Positions 27,358 to 36,561 of a stretch of 64,000 bases of DNA are shown here, piece by piece. Below the pieces are notes generated by a model. The model was not told the origin of the DNA and made no database searches. It saw nothing but the letters and a program-made list of their open reading frames with translations. A program made the translations under genes and the position numbers. This DNA is from Pseudomonas sp. JQ170C. Lineage in GTDB: Bacteria > Pseudomonadota > Gammaproteobacteria > Pseudomonadales > Pseudomonadaceae. Within the stretch, counting starts at the first letter, position 1, and every line of letters begins with the position of its first letter. The stretch spans positions 5,052,501 to 5,116,500 of the forward strand of contig NZ_CP141608.1 of NCBI RefSeq assembly GCF_035581345.1, in the 5' to 3' direction.

Positions 27358-29533
27358 GGGACAGTCCTTGGGCCGGGGCCAGGGCGGCCAGCGGCGACTG
27401 GGGGTCGAGCAGCGAAGTACGGATGAAGTGCAGGTAGCTCTGCACCCGGCGCAGGGCCGAGGTGTCAAAGTGGCGGGCAAAGGGTTCGTCGGTGGCCTGC
27501 ACGCGGCTAATGGCATGGTCCACCGCCACCAGGGCACGTTCGTGATTGCTCGCGCTCGGTTGCATGAACAACCGCGCCAGCGCCCGGCCCATCACCCGGA
27601 TGGCCTGGCGCCAGGGCTGGGACTCGGCATAGCACGGGTGCACCGGCAGGATCGCCTGCTCTTTGCGCAGCTCGATGATCGCGTGCCCCACCTCCAGCAC
27701 CAGGAACATCCAGCGCAGCAGATTGCTCTGCACCTGGGGCTTGCCGGCAGCCAGGCCATAGGCCTGGTGCAGCAGGTCGCGGGTACGGCTCTCGAAACCC
27801 GAGCCCAGGCCGCGCAAGCGACCGCTGATGGCGAACAGCACCTGGCCCCGCAGGTCCAGTTCCAGGCGACTCCACATCCAGCGGCTGTTGGGCGGCAGGA
27901 TGATCGCCCCGGCGGCGGCGCAGACCAGCATGCCGATGACCATGGCGATGTAGTCGTTGATGAAGTTGTAGGGGTTGTAGATGGTCAGGTTGTCGGGCAC
28001 CGAGCCGGTGGCAAAGAAGATCAGCAACCCCAGGCCGTAGCCGGCATAGGCCGGGCGCGAGGCAAGGAAGGCGCCGAGCACGAACACCGGCGCCAGCACC
28101 AGGCAGAGCAATGCAAAGCCATCGATCCAGGGGAAGACGAAGAAGGTCTCGAAAAAGCCCACGAAGGCGCCGAACAAGGTGCCGCAGGCCATCTGGAACG
28201 ACATGCGCTTGGGGTTGGGCGTGGCCGCCGACAAGCCCACGGTGGCGGCGGCGATCAGGGTCATCATTGCCCCACTCGGCCACGCCGTGGCGATCCAGAA
28301 GCTGCCCAGCACCAGCAGGATGAAGGCGGCGCGCACACCGGCGGCCAGCGACACCATCCAGTTGGTCTGTGCCACATAGGGCTCGTCCCACTGCTCGCGG
28401 GCATGGTTGTGCTCGGTCAGCGAGGCGTGGGTCTGGGCGTAGTTGTGCATGTCGTCGACAAAGCGATAGAGCAGCTCGTAGGCGGTGTGGAAATCCAGCA
28501 GGTCGGCATCGCTCGGCCCGGTTTCGACATACGCCGCACGCAGGCTGCGCACCCGCTCCGGCAGGCTTTCCTTGTAGGCCGCCAGTTGCTCGGCCAGGCG
28601 CACCGCATCAGCGTCGGTCAGGGCGCGGCCGGCATAGGCATCGAGCAGTTCGGCCAGGGCCGAAAGACCAGGCTCGATGGCGGTGACGATCTGCAATGGC
28701 CCGCGCGAACGCAGGCGCTCAAGCAACTGGTGCAAGGCGTTGAAGCGCGTGGTGATGGCCATGAACTCGCTGTTCATGCGCCCCAGCCGGCCATTGCGGC
28801 GGCGCATGTGCGGGTCCTCAAAGGCGGTGACGTTACGCAGGCTTTCCAGGCCCACTGCCTCGGCCACAAAGCGAACGTTGCTGCTCTCGAAGCGATCACG
28901 CTGGCTGTCGCCGCGCAGGCCCTCGGCGACGAAACCTGCGAACACACCGAAGCGCTGGTACAGGGCGTTGCGCATGGCCGCACTGGCCGACTGCGGCAGA
29001 ATCGCGGCGCTGACCAGGGTCGAGACGAGGATACCCAGGGAGATTTCCAGCACCCGCCACACGGCGGCCATGAACGCCCCGTCCGGGTGTTCCAGTGCGG
29101 GTAGGCCGACCATTGCCGCGGTGTACCCGGCCAGCACGAAACCATAGGCGCGGAAGGTGCGGTAGCGCATGGCGCCGGCCGAGCACAGGCCTACCCACAG
29201 TGCCAGGCTGGGCAAGAACAGCTCGGTGTTCTGCGGGAACAGCGCGATCAGCGCCACCATCATCGACGAACCGGCCAGGGTGCCCAGCAGCCGCCAGAAG
29301 CTCTTGGCGAACACGTGCCCGCTCTGCGGCTGCATCACGATGAACACGGTGATCATCGCCGTGCGCGGCTGCGGCAACTCCAGGCGCATGGCCAGCCACA
29401 AGGTGAGGAACGCCGCGCTCAGCACCTTGAAGATATACACCCAGGTGACACCGTCGGTGCGCGCCCACTCGAAGAACCCGCGGCGCCACTCAAGGCTGGC
29501 CAGCCAGCGAAACGGCAGCGTCATGGCGCTCAT
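27347..29533 (-). CDS. FUSC/AaeB-family inner-membrane efflux transporter
   Basis: A 728-residue transporter with two blocks of about five to six membrane segments (residues ~35-180 and ~385-540), each followed by a cytosolic helical domain. This is the fusaric-acid-resistance (FUSC)/AaeB layout. Conserved stretches include MITVFIVMQPQSGHVFAKSFWR and PNPKRMSFQMACGTLFGAF. It exports aromatic acids in characterised relatives. It is translationally coupled to the upstream OMF gene (four-base overlap) and overlaps the DUF1656 gene downstream. Confidence 0.94.
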   Translation of the reverse strand: MSAMTLPFRWLASLEWRRGFFEWARTDGVTWVYIFKVLSAAFLTLWLAMRLELPQPRTAMITVFIVMQPQSGHVFAKSFWRLLGTLAGSSMMVALIALFPQNTELFLPSLALWVGLCSAGAMRYRTFRAYGFVLAGYTAAMVGLPALEHPDGAFMAAVWRVLEISLGILVSTLVSAAILPQSASAAMRNALYQRFGVFAGFVAEGLRGDSQRDRFESSNVRFVAEAVGLESLRNVTAFEDPHMRRRNGRLGRMNSEFMAITTRFNALHQLLERLRSRGPLQIVTAIEPGLSALAELLDAYAGRALTDADAVRLAEQLAAYKESLPERVRSLRAAYVETGPSDADLLDFHTAYELLYRFVDDMHNYAQTHASLTEHNHAREQWDEPYVAQTNWMVSLAAGVRAAFILLVLGSFWIATAWPSGAMMTLIAAATVGLSAATPNPKRMSFQMACGTLFGAFVGFFETFFVFPWIDGFALLCLVLAPVFVLGAFLASRPAYAGYGLGLLIFFATGSVPDNLTIYNPYNFINDYIAMVIGMLVCAAAGAIILPPNSRWMWSRLELDLRGQVLFAISGRLRGLGSGFESRTRDLLHQAYGLAAGKPQVQSNLLRWMFLVLEVGHAIIELRKEQAILPVHPCYAESQPWRQAIRVMGRALARLFMQPSASNHERALVAVDHAISRVQATDEPFARHFDTSALRRVQSYLHFIRTSLLDPQSPLAALAPAQGLSHAP

Positions 29534-31056
29534 TCGGCGTGGTCCGGTTTATCGAAGATTGCCAGGGTGGCAGGTGTGCTGGGCGCGGCTTGCTTGCCTT
29601 CATCCGGCACATCGCGGCCAGCCCCCAGCCCGCCGCCCAGGGCGGTGACCAGTTCGGCATGGGCGGTCAGGCGTGCGGCCTGGACCTGCTGCTGGATCTG
29701 CTGCTGGCGGAACAACAGGGTCTGGGCGTTGAGCACGTTGAGGTAATCGGTCAGGCCGCGCTGGAAAGCGATCATGGCGATGTCGTAGGTCTTCTGCGCC
29801 GAGGCCACCGACTCGGCGGCAAAATGCTGCTGCTCGTGCATCGACTCGCGGCGGATCAACTGATCGGAGATGCCCTTGAGCGCCTCGACCACGGTCTGGT
29901 TGTAGCGTGCCACGGCGATGTCGTAGCCCGCCGACGCCACGCCCAGTTGCGAGCGCAGACGCCCCCCGTCGAACACCGGCAAGCTGATCGCCGGGCCCAC
30001 GTTGTAGTTGAACTTGCGCCCGGTCAGAAACTCCAGTGGCCCGCCGCCGGTGGCCATGAAGCCAAGCCCGCCGACCAGGTCGACATTGGGAAAGAAGCCG
30101 GCATGGGCAACGTCGATACCGCGCGCTTGCGCAGCCACCTGCCAGCGGCTGGCGACCACGTCAGGGCGTTGGCCGACCAGTTCGGCCGGCAGGGCCGACG
30201 GCAGTTTCAGCGGCGCGCCCAGGGTCAGGCTTGGCCGCTGCAGCTGCGCGCCCTCCCCCGGGCCCTTGCCGGCCAGTGCCGCGAGTTGGTTGCGCGCCAG
30301 GGCGATCTCTTCGTTGAGGGCGTCGAGCTGGCGATGGGTTTCCGGCAGCGGTGTCTGTGCCTGGCTGACCTCGAAGTGGGTGCCGATGCCACCGGCCAGG
30401 CGCCGCTCGGCCAGGGCCAGGATCTGCTCCTGTTGCTCAAGCTCGGCCTTGACGATGTCGCGCTGGGCAAAGTGCAGGGAGAGCTGGATGTACACCTTGA
30501 CGATGTTGTTCTGCAGCTCCAGCTGGGCCTGGCGCAACTGCGCCGCGCTCATGTGGGCCATGTCCACGGCCTGTTCGCTGGCATTGCGCTCGCGGCCCCA
30601 GAGGTCCAGGGCGTAGCTGAAGCCCAGCGCCGCATTGTTGTCCCAGGTGTTGGCACCCGACAGCGCGCCGGGGCCGTAGAACTGGTCTTCGGGCCAGTTG
30701 TGGCGCTTGAGGGTGGCGTCGCCGTTGACCTGGAGTTTCTCGGCCGATTCGACCACCCCGGCCATGGCCTTGGCCTCGCGCACCCGGGCGGCGGCCATGG
30801 CAATGTTGGGGCTGCCCTGCACGGCCAGGGCGATCCAGCGGTCGAGTTGTGGATCGCCATAGGCGCGCCACCACTGCTGGTCAGGCCAGTGGGCATCACG
30901 GGCGGCCTCGCGGATCGCCTCATCGGTGGTCAGGGTATTGGCTTGCAGCGTCTTGCTTTGCGGGGCAATGCCCCAGGTTCCGATACAGCCGCTCAAGGTC
31001 AAGCTAAGGGCACAGGCACTGAGCGCATTGAGCGCTCTGATGATGCGACGCGGCAC
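29530..31056 (-). CDS. NodT-family outer-membrane efflux lipoprotein of the FUSC pump
   Basis: A 508-residue TolC-like channel with a lipoprotein signal (LTLSGCIGTWGIAP) and OEP repeats (LGFSYALDLWGRERNASEQ, ALPAELVGQRPDVVASRWQ). First gene of the four-gene pump operon, read leftward, giving the complex its own exit duct. The start is GTG at 31056, without a clear ribosome site. A LysR gene diverges 186 bases away, the same arrangement as aaeR-aaeXAB. Confidence 0.92.
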   Translation of the reverse strand: MPRRIIRALNALSACALSLTLSGCIGTWGIAPQSKTLQANTLTTDEAIREAARDAHWPDQQWWRAYGDPQLDRWIALAVQGSPNIAMAAARVREAKAMAGVVESAEKLQVNGDATLKRHNWPEDQFYGPGALSGANTWDNNAALGFSYALDLWGRERNASEQAVDMAHMSAAQLRQAQLELQNNIVKVYIQLSLHFAQRDIVKAELEQQEQILALAERRLAGGIGTHFEVSQAQTPLPETHRQLDALNEEIALARNQLAALAGKGPGEGAQLQRPSLTLGAPLKLPSALPAELVGQRPDVVASRWQVAAQARGIDVAHAGFFPNVDLVGGLGFMATGGGPLEFLTGRKFNYNVGPAISLPVFDGGRLRSQLGVASAGYDIAVARYNQTVVEALKGISDQLIRRESMHEQQHFAAESVASAQKTYDIAMIAFQRGLTDYLNVLNAQTLLFRQQQIQQQVQAARLTAHAELVTALGGGLGAGRDVPDEGKQAAPSTPATLAIFDKPDHAE

Positions 31057-31242
31057 AGCTGCAAATTCCCGACATAGAAGTGGATGACGCTAGGAGAGCG
31101 TAATTCTAGGGGGCGGCTGCACTGGCGATAAGCGTGTATTACTGCGAATCTTTGTTACGAAAACAGCGATAATCCGGCTTTAGTCTGAAGACCGACACTG
31201 TTACTTCATGTCACAATTTGTCGTCTACTTTGAGAGCGACCC

Positions 31243-32190
31243 ATGGACACCCTGCAAAACATGCGTGCTTTTAGTTGTGTGGCGCAAGTCGGCAGCTTTA
31301 CTGCCGCAGCCGTGCAATTGGATACGACCACCGCCAACGTCTCGCGGGCGGTCTCCAATCTTGAAGCCCATCTGCAAACCCGCCTGCTCAACCGCACCAC
31401 CCGCCGTATCGCCCTGACCGAAGCTGGCAAGCGCTACTTGATGCGCTGCGAACAGATCCTCACCTATGTCGAAGAAGCCGAAGCCGAGGCCAGCGACGCC
31501 CATGCCCGCCCGGCCGGGCAACTGAAAGTGCATTCGATGACCGGTGTCGGCCAGCATTTTGTCATTGATGCCATTGCCCGCTACCGCGAAACGCACCCCG
31601 ACGTGACCTTCGACCTGACCATGGCCAACCGCGTGCCGGACCTGCTCGACGAGGGCTATGACGTGTCCATCGTGCTGGCCAGCGAACTGCCGGATTCGGG
31701 CTTCGTGTCCCAGCGCCTGGGCATCACCTACAGCATCGTCTGCGCCTCGCCCGACTACGTCAGCCGTCACGGCATCGCGCAAAAGCCCAGCGATCTGCTC
31801 CAGCATGCCTGCCTGCGCATGGTCAGCCCGGTGATCCCGCTGGAGAAGTGGCTGTTCGACGGCCCCGAAGGCCAGGAAGTGGTCAACATTACCCAGGCGC
31901 CGTTCCAGGTGAACTCCGCCGATGCCATGAAAACCGCGATTCGCAGCGGCATGGGTGTCGGCGTACTGCCGATCTATTCGGCCATCGAGGGCCTGCGTGA
32001 TGGCTCGCTGGTACGGGTGATGCCCGAGTACCGCCTGCAGGAGCTGAACCTGTACGCGATCTACCCCTCTCGCCAGTACCTGGATGCCAAGATCAAGACC
32101 TGGGTCGAATACCTGCGCAATTCGTTGCCGGAAATCCTCGCCGCCCACGAAGCCGACCTCAAGACCCACGAACTGCTGATCGCCAACTGA
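31243..32190 (+). CDS. LysR-type regulator divergent from the FUSC pump (AaeR-like)
   Basis: A 315-residue LTTR: helix-turn-helix at residues 1-60 (MDTLQNMRAFSCVAQVGSFT...VSRAVSNLEAHL) and an effector domain from ~90. The subgroup (LNRTTRRIALTEAGKRYLMRC) is the CrgA/AaeR type. Divergence from the pump operon across a 186-bp AT-richer gap suggests that it controls the pump, probably in response to an aromatic acid; the ligand cannot be read from sequence. Confidence 0.92.
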   Translation: MDTLQNMRAFSCVAQVGSFTAAAVQLDTTTANVSRAVSNLEAHLQTRLLNRTTRRIALTEAGKRYLMRCEQILTYVEEAEAEASDAHARPAGQLKVHSMTGVGQHFVIDAIARYRETHPDVTFDLTMANRVPDLLDEGYDVSIVLASELPDSGFVSQRLGITYSIVCASPDYVSRHGIAQKPSDLLQHACLRMVSPVIPLEKWLFDGPEGQEVVNITQAPFQVNSADAMKTAIRSGMGVGVLPIYSAIEGLRDGSLVRVMPEYRLQELNLYAIYPSRQYLDAKIKTWVEYLRNSLPEILAAHEADLKTHELLIAN

Positions 32191-32205
32191 AATCTTGCTG
32201 CACAG

Positions 32206-32248
32206 GGGCGGTGGAGAATGATAGCGTGCTACTCATTCTCCACCGCCC
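32206..32248. other. Perfect 16-bp inverted repeat before ghrB
   Basis: GGGCGGTGGAGAATGA (32206-32221) and its exact reverse complement (32233-32248) enclose 11 bases that can themselves form a small TAGC/GCTA stem. It lies between the LysR stop codon and the ghrB ATG, with no T tract behind it. It may be a Rho-independent-like stop for the LysR gene, a leader hairpin of ghrB, or an operator. Confidence 0.8.
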
Positions 32249-32263
32249 GCAGAGATTTTGCCG

Positions 32264-33235
32264 ATGAAAAAGACCGTCCTAGCCTTCAGCCGCATCACCC
32301 CGGCGATGGTCGAGCGCTTGCAGCAAGACTTCAACGTGATCGTGCCCAACCCCAAGCTGGGCGACATCAGCGCCCAGTTCAACGAGGCGCTGCCCGAGGC
32401 CCACGGCCTGATCGGCGTTGGCCGCAAACTGGGCGAAGCGCAACTGGCCAATGCCGCCAGGCTCGAGGTGGTGTCGAGCGTTTCGGTGGGCTACGACAAC
32501 TATGACCTGAACTACTTCAACGCCCGCGGCATCGCCCTGACCAACACCCCGGATGTGCTGACCGAAAGCACCGCAGACCTTGGCTTTGCCCTGCTCATGG
32601 GTAGCGCCCGCCGGGTGGCCGAACTCGATGCCTGGACCAAGGCTGGCCAGTGGCAAGGCACCGTGGGACCGGCGCAGTTCGGCAGTGATGTGCATGGCAA
32701 GACCCTGGGTATCGTCGGCCTTGGCAACATCGGTGCAGCGATTGCCCGGCGCGGTCGGTTCGGCTTCAACATGCCGGTCCTCTACAGCGGCAACTCGCGC
32801 AAGCCTGCGCTGGAGCAGGAGCTGGGCGCCCAGTTCCGCAGCCTGGACGAACTGCTGGCCGAGGCCGATTTCGTTTGCCTGGTGGTGCCACTCGGACCGC
32901 AGACCAAGCACCTGATCAGCACCCGGGAACTGCAACTGATGAAGCCCAGCGCCTTCCTGATCAACGTCTCGCGTGGGCCGGTGGTGGATGAAGCGGCGCT
33001 GGTGCAGGCCCTGCAAGCCGGCACCATTCGTGGCGCGGGCCTGGATGTGTACGAGAAAGAACCGCTGACCGAATCGCCGCTGTTCCAGTTGCCCAACGCC
33101 CTGACCCTGCCGCACGTAGGCTCGGCCACGGCCGAAACCCGCGAGGCCATGGCCAACCGCGCCATCGACAACCTGCGCAGTGCGCTGCTGGGTGAGCGGC
33201 CGAAAGATTTGGTGAACCCGCAGGTGTGGAAGTAA
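32264..33235 (+). CDS. ghrB: Glyoxylate/hydroxypyruvate/2-ketogluconate reductase (GhrB/TkrA type)
   Basis: A D-2-hydroxyacid dehydrogenase of 323 residues, matching E. coli GhrB in length and in many blocks (SVGYDNYDLNYFNARGI, FVCLVVPLGPQTKHL, NPQVWK end). The NAD(P) motif is GLGNIG (~152-157). Catalytic residues are the Arg in NVSRGPVVDE, the Glu in DVYEKEP and the His in LPHVGSAT. It reduces 2-keto acids such as 2-ketogluconate or glyoxylate in the cytosol. No other gluconate-pathway genes are beside it, so the true substrate is open. Confidence 0.9.
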   Translation: MKKTVLAFSRITPAMVERLQQDFNVIVPNPKLGDISAQFNEALPEAHGLIGVGRKLGEAQLANAARLEVVSSVSVGYDNYDLNYFNARGIALTNTPDVLTESTADLGFALLMGSARRVAELDAWTKAGQWQGTVGPAQFGSDVHGKTLGIVGLGNIGAAIARRGRFGFNMPVLYSGNSRKPALEQELGAQFRSLDELLAEADFVCLVVPLGPQTKHLISTRELQLMKPSAFLINVSRGPVVDEAALVQALQAGTIRGAGLDVYEKEPLTESPLFQLPNALTLPHVGSATAETREAMANRAIDNLRSALLGERPKDLVNPQVWK

Positions 33236-33243
33236 GCGAAACC

Positions 33244-33290
33244 TCTCGCGGGGCAAGGCCGCTCCTGCAGGAACGGCCTTGCCCCGCGAT
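33244..33290. repeat. Variant REP palindrome after ghrB
   Basis: Inverted arms of a REP variant (gcaaggccgctcctgcag / gaacggccttgccccgcga) with almost no loop, seven bases after the ghrB stop. The central GGCCTTGCC differs from the GGGCTTGCC seen elsewhere in the window. Confidence 0.85.
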
Positions 33291-33302
33291 GCCTCCTACC
33301 GG

Positions 33303-34214
33303 TCAGGCTGTCGAAACCTTTGGATAGACACAGGCAGGCGTCGCCGCATCGAAGTCGATCTGGTCCGCCTGATTGAAGCGAAACACTGGCTGCTCGGGGT
33401 CATCCAGTTGCAGGTGCAGCAACGGGACACGGCGCTTGGTCGCAAAGTAGATGCGGCACTGATGCTGGTGCACGCGCTCGATCGGCAGCATGTCCTCCTG
33501 AAGCCCCGAGTAGAAAACAGCCTCGACCGGCAGGTGCTGCACATCCTCCTGCTTCCACGGCGCCAGCACGACCTCGTTCCACTCGAAGTGCCGATTGGAA
33601 TCTTGGGGAATCAAGTTCCGGGATTCGAGACTGATGCGAAATCCGATAACGCTGGTATCGAATGAACAGCTGAAGCGCTCATCGGTGATCGCCGAAAAAT
33701 ACTGTCCCCACTCCCCCGGGCTGCCGATTCCCTGCTGGGCACATGGCTGGCTTTCCCGCACCGGCGTCATGTCTCTGTCCGAGATGCCGCAGGAATCCGG
33801 ACGGGAATCGGTGTAGGCATCGACAGGAAACGAACAGCGTGCGACGAGGGGTTCGGCCCCTCTGGGGTTATCCATTGCAACCACGTACCCGGCCCACCCC
33901 AGCTGGTACAAGCGGGTAATGCCAAGGTCCTTGCGCAGGTATGAAAAGGAAACCCCGTTGCGGGCAATCTGCACCGGGGTAGGGTCCAGGGGCTGGACAT
34001 CTCCAAACGGGCTGAGCACTCGAACCATCAGCCCGCTGCAGGTGAAAGCCGGCTCCCTGTGGCAGTCGGGCACGGTGTTGAGGTAGCGCGCATTGAGTCG
34101 GTCAGCCACATGCTGTCCGCCTGCAATGGCCGCCTGCGGGATGATCGAGGCGCAGGCAGACAACATGATCGCGAAGCCGGTGGGCAGCGCATGTTTGGCG
34201 CGGATGCTTTTCAT
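33303..34214 (-). CDS. Halovibrin-like secreted protein / lipoprotein
   Basis: A 303-residue exported protein. The N-terminus has a hydrophobic segment with a possible lipobox (IMLSACASI, Cys at 21). The body contains ADRLNARYLNTVPDC, FTCSGLMVRV, PVQIARNGVSFSYLRKD, CSFPVDAYTDSRPDSCG and several further Cys, a pattern I associate with HvnC-type halovibrins known from Vibrio and Pseudomonas. Halovibrins were described as secreted ADP-ribosyltransferase/NAD-glycohydrolase-like factors, but no catalytic motif can be confirmed here, so a toxin or enzyme role is not asserted. AAGGA precedes the ATG. It is a lone gene. Confidence 0.6.
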   Translation of the reverse strand: MKSIRAKHALPTGFAIMLSACASIIPQAAIAGGQHVADRLNARYLNTVPDCHREPAFTCSGLMVRVLSPFGDVQPLDPTPVQIARNGVSFSYLRKDLGITRLYQLGWAGYVVAMDNPRGAEPLVARCSFPVDAYTDSRPDSCGISDRDMTPVRESQPCAQQGIGSPGEWGQYFSAITDERFSCSFDTSVIGFRISLESRNLIPQDSNRHFEWNEVVLAPWKQEDVQHLPVEAVFYSGLQEDMLPIERVHQHQCRIYFATKRRVPLLHLQLDDPEQPVFRFNQADQIDFDAATPACVYPKVSTA

Positions 34215-34308
34215 TGGAAACGTCCTTTACAAGAGAGCGGTAGATCTGAGGGCGCGCAACCTAGCACTCTTGCCAGTCCGACATACCCTGGCACCACTTC
34301 CCTGGCAG

Positions 34309-34336
34309 TTATCGCGGGGCAAGCCCGCGCCGACCG
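34309..34336. repeat. Half REP overlapping the 3' end of the EamA gene
   Basis: A single REP arm (atcgcggggcaagcccgcgcc) with no inverted partner nearby. Read leftward it encodes the last codons (GLAPR-stop) of the EamA transporter, so the element supplies that gene's stop codon. Confidence 0.8.
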
Positions 34337-35229
34337 CTGGGCGCAGGTTTGCCCGGCGCCACCTTCACCTTCCTGAACACCAAAACGTTCCCCAGCATCA
34401 CCAGCACCAACCCCGCCAGCGCCGGCGCTGTCCATTGATAGCCCTCATAGAACGCCGACACGTTCAACGCCACCAGCGGGAACAGCACCGTGCAATACGC
34501 GGCCCGCTCCGGCCCCATGCGCCCGACCAGGGTGAGGTAGGCGGTAAAGCCGATTACCGAGCCCGGAATCACCAGGTACAGCAGCGAGCCGATGTAGCGG
34601 GTGTTCCACTCCATGTCGAAGGGTATACCGCTGAACAGGCAGTAGCCCGCCAACATCAAGGCGCCATAGAGCATGCCCCAGGCGTTGGTGGTCATTGGCT
34701 TGAGCCCGGCCTTCTGCTGCAGGCTCGACAACAGGTTACCCGCCGAGAAACACAAGGTGCCCAGCAGCGCCAGGCCCAGGCCGATCACTGTCTCGCGGCT
34801 GGCCGCATGCCCGGCCAGTTCGGGCCAGAACAGCAGGCCCAGGCCCGCCAGCCCCAAGGCCCCGCCGGCGAGCACATTGGCGGCGATCTTCTGGCCGAAG
34901 AACACCCGGGCGTTGAGCGCGTTCCACAACGTGGCCGTGGAAAACACCACGGCGATCAGGCCACTGGGAATCCACTGGCTGGCGGTAAGAAAGCACATGA
35001 AGTTGATGCAGAACAGGCACAGGCCCTGGGCCAGGCAGATGCCATGACCGCGTCGGTCCATCGGCTGCAGGCGGCGGCTGAGCAAGAGGATGGCGAACAG
35101 GATCAGCCCGGCCAGGGCAAAGCGGTAGACGATCGACACCGGAATGGCGACCACGCCCAGTTGCAGTTTCAGGGCGATCCAGGTGGTGCCCCAGATCAGT
35201 ACGGTGAGCAGGTACAACGACAGGTTCAT
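34309..35229 (-). CDS. EamA/DMT-family exporter (RhaT/YdcZ-like, 10 TM)
   Basis: A 306-residue inner-membrane protein with ten hydrophobic segments in two EamA repeats (first repeat starts LYLLTVLIWGTTWIALKLQ, second near GLGLALLGTLCFSAGNLLSS). Such proteins export amino acids or other metabolites. The C-terminal tail (APGKPAPSGRRGLAPR) is Arg/Pro-rich and partly encoded by a half REP, so it is probably an acquired extension. It is divergent from an AraC regulator (137-bp gap), the usual layout for a regulator and its exporter. Confidence 0.9.
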   Translation of the reverse strand: MNLSLYLLTVLIWGTTWIALKLQLGVVAIPVSIVYRFALAGLILFAILLLSRRLQPMDRRGHGICLAQGLCLFCINFMCFLTASQWIPSGLIAVVFSTATLWNALNARVFFGQKIAANVLAGGALGLAGLGLLFWPELAGHAASRETVIGLGLALLGTLCFSAGNLLSSLQQKAGLKPMTTNAWGMLYGALMLAGYCLFSGIPFDMEWNTRYIGSLLYLVIPGSVIGFTAYLTLVGRMGPERAAYCTVLFPLVALNVSAFYEGYQWTAPALAGLVLVMLGNVLVFRKVKVAPGKPAPSGRRGLAPR

Positions 35230-35366
35230 GGCAAGACTCCTCCGGCTTGGAGCCCAGTGTCAGCGCCACCACCCCCTGCCCGCTTGCACAAACTTGCGCT
35301 TTTGCGTCGCCCCCTGCTGTCAGGACAAAAGCGCCGGAGTAGGATTGGCCCTACGAGGTAGAGCCA

Positions 35367-36242
35367 ATGACGCCACTGAACCAACTGCAAGTCTTCAATG
35401 CCATGCACTCATCACCCCACGCGCGCCTGGAGCACAGCGCGCACTTGGGTGACGGCCTGGCTGCAGCCCTGTGGCGCAACCGTGACGATGCCCGCGACTA
35501 CCAGGCGCCGAGCCACCACACACTCTCCTGCTACATCGCCGACGGCACCGGTACCTTCCGCCGCCAGCGCCCGGCCGACAAGGGCGCGCCGAACAAGCTG
35601 TGCATCATGCCCGCCGGCCACGAATCCAACTGGGTGGTGAATGGCCCGATCCGCCTGGCGCACCTGTACATCAGCGAGGAACAGTTCGCCCTGGGCTGTA
35701 TCCGCCTGCTCGACCGCGAGCCGCGGGAGATGCAGTTGCAGGAGGCAACGTTCCTGGATGATCCCGAACAGGCCGTGCGCTTTCGCCAACTGATCAGCCT
35801 GGACTGGGACGAGCCTGCCGAGCGCTTGCTGGCCAGCAGCCTGGCCCACGGCATCGTCGATCATGCTGTGCTCTGCCAGGCCGGCCTGCGCCAGGGCCTG
35901 CGCCTCAAGGGCGGGCTGGCACCCCACCAGCGCCGGCAACTGATCGACTACATCGAATCGCACCTGGACCAGGCCATTACCCTTGGCGAACTGGCCGGGC
36001 GCTGCAACCTGTCCGAATACCACTTCGCCCGCATGTTCCGCGCAAGCTTCGGCCTGCCACCGCACCAGTATGTGCTGGCCCGCCGCCTGCAACTGGCCTG
36101 CCGGTTACTGCGCCTGGGCGACCTGCCGCTGGGCCAGGTCGCCCTGCAGTGCGGCTTTGCCAGTGCCAGCCACTTCAACAACCGCTTTCGCCAGGCGCTG
36201 GGGGCGACGCCTGGGGATTACCGGCTGGCGTTCAGGCGCTAG
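35367..36242 (+). CDS. AraC-family transcriptional regulator
   Basis: A 291-residue regulator: N-terminal cupin-like ligand domain (HTLSCYIADGTGTFRRQ, PAGHESNWVVNGP) and a C-terminal double helix-turn-helix (AITLGELAGRCNLSEYHFAR...ATPGDYR). Divergent from the EamA exporter, which it probably controls. Its last 11 bases overlap the convergent DUF3325 gene. Confidence 0.92.
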   Translation: MTPLNQLQVFNAMHSSPHARLEHSAHLGDGLAAALWRNRDDARDYQAPSHHTLSCYIADGTGTFRRQRPADKGAPNKLCIMPAGHESNWVVNGPIRLAHLYISEEQFALGCIRLLDREPREMQLQEATFLDDPEQAVRFRQLISLDWDEPAERLLASSLAHGIVDHAVLCQAGLRQGLRLKGGLAPHQRRQLIDYIESHLDQAITLGELAGRCNLSEYHFARMFRASFGLPPHQYVLARRLQLACRLLRLGDLPLGQVALQCGFASASHFNNRFRQALGATPGDYRLAFRR

Positions 36243-36561
36243 GCAACACCACCAGCACCGGCCCGAGCACCAGGCTGATCGCCAGCGCGCCCAGCAACAG
36301 CCGCGGTTTGTACGGCAGCAGGAACACCCAGAAGGTCACCCCCGCCATCAACACCGCAAACAGCTCGACCAGGCCCATGGCCCAGCCGCTGTGACGTACC
36401 GCCAGCCACAGCGCCACCAGCAACAACAGCCAACCTCCGACGCGCAGGCTGCGCAGACGCGCCGCCGACGGCGCAGCGTTGAGCAAGTCCTTGTAGTGCT
36501 TCTCCATCGACAGGCAGAGGATGGCGAAACCGGCAAAACCGAACAGGGCAACGGCCAGCAT
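36232..36561 (-). CDS. DUF3325 small membrane protein of an iron-uptake cluster
   Basis: A 109-residue protein with three hydrophobic segments (residues ~1-17, ~38-58, ~63-100). It starts at the ATG of a TGATG overlap with the PepSY gene upstream, which fixes the start and implies coupling. DUF3325, PepSY and DUF3649 genes regularly sit together next to siderophore receptors in Pseudomonas and Burkholderia; the small proteins have no assigned activity. Confidence 0.88.
   Translation of the reverse strand: MLAVALFGFAGFAILCLSMEKHYKDLLNAAPSAARLRSLRVGGWLLLLVALWLAVRHSGWAMGLVELFAVLMAGVTFWVFLLPYKPRLLLGALAISLVLGPVLVVLPSA

Noticed and set aside
31057-31242. T-N11-A type LysR operator between the FUSC operon and its regulator (for example near TTTGTTACGAAAACA)
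   Set aside because: Several weak candidates of equal quality; none could be singled out.
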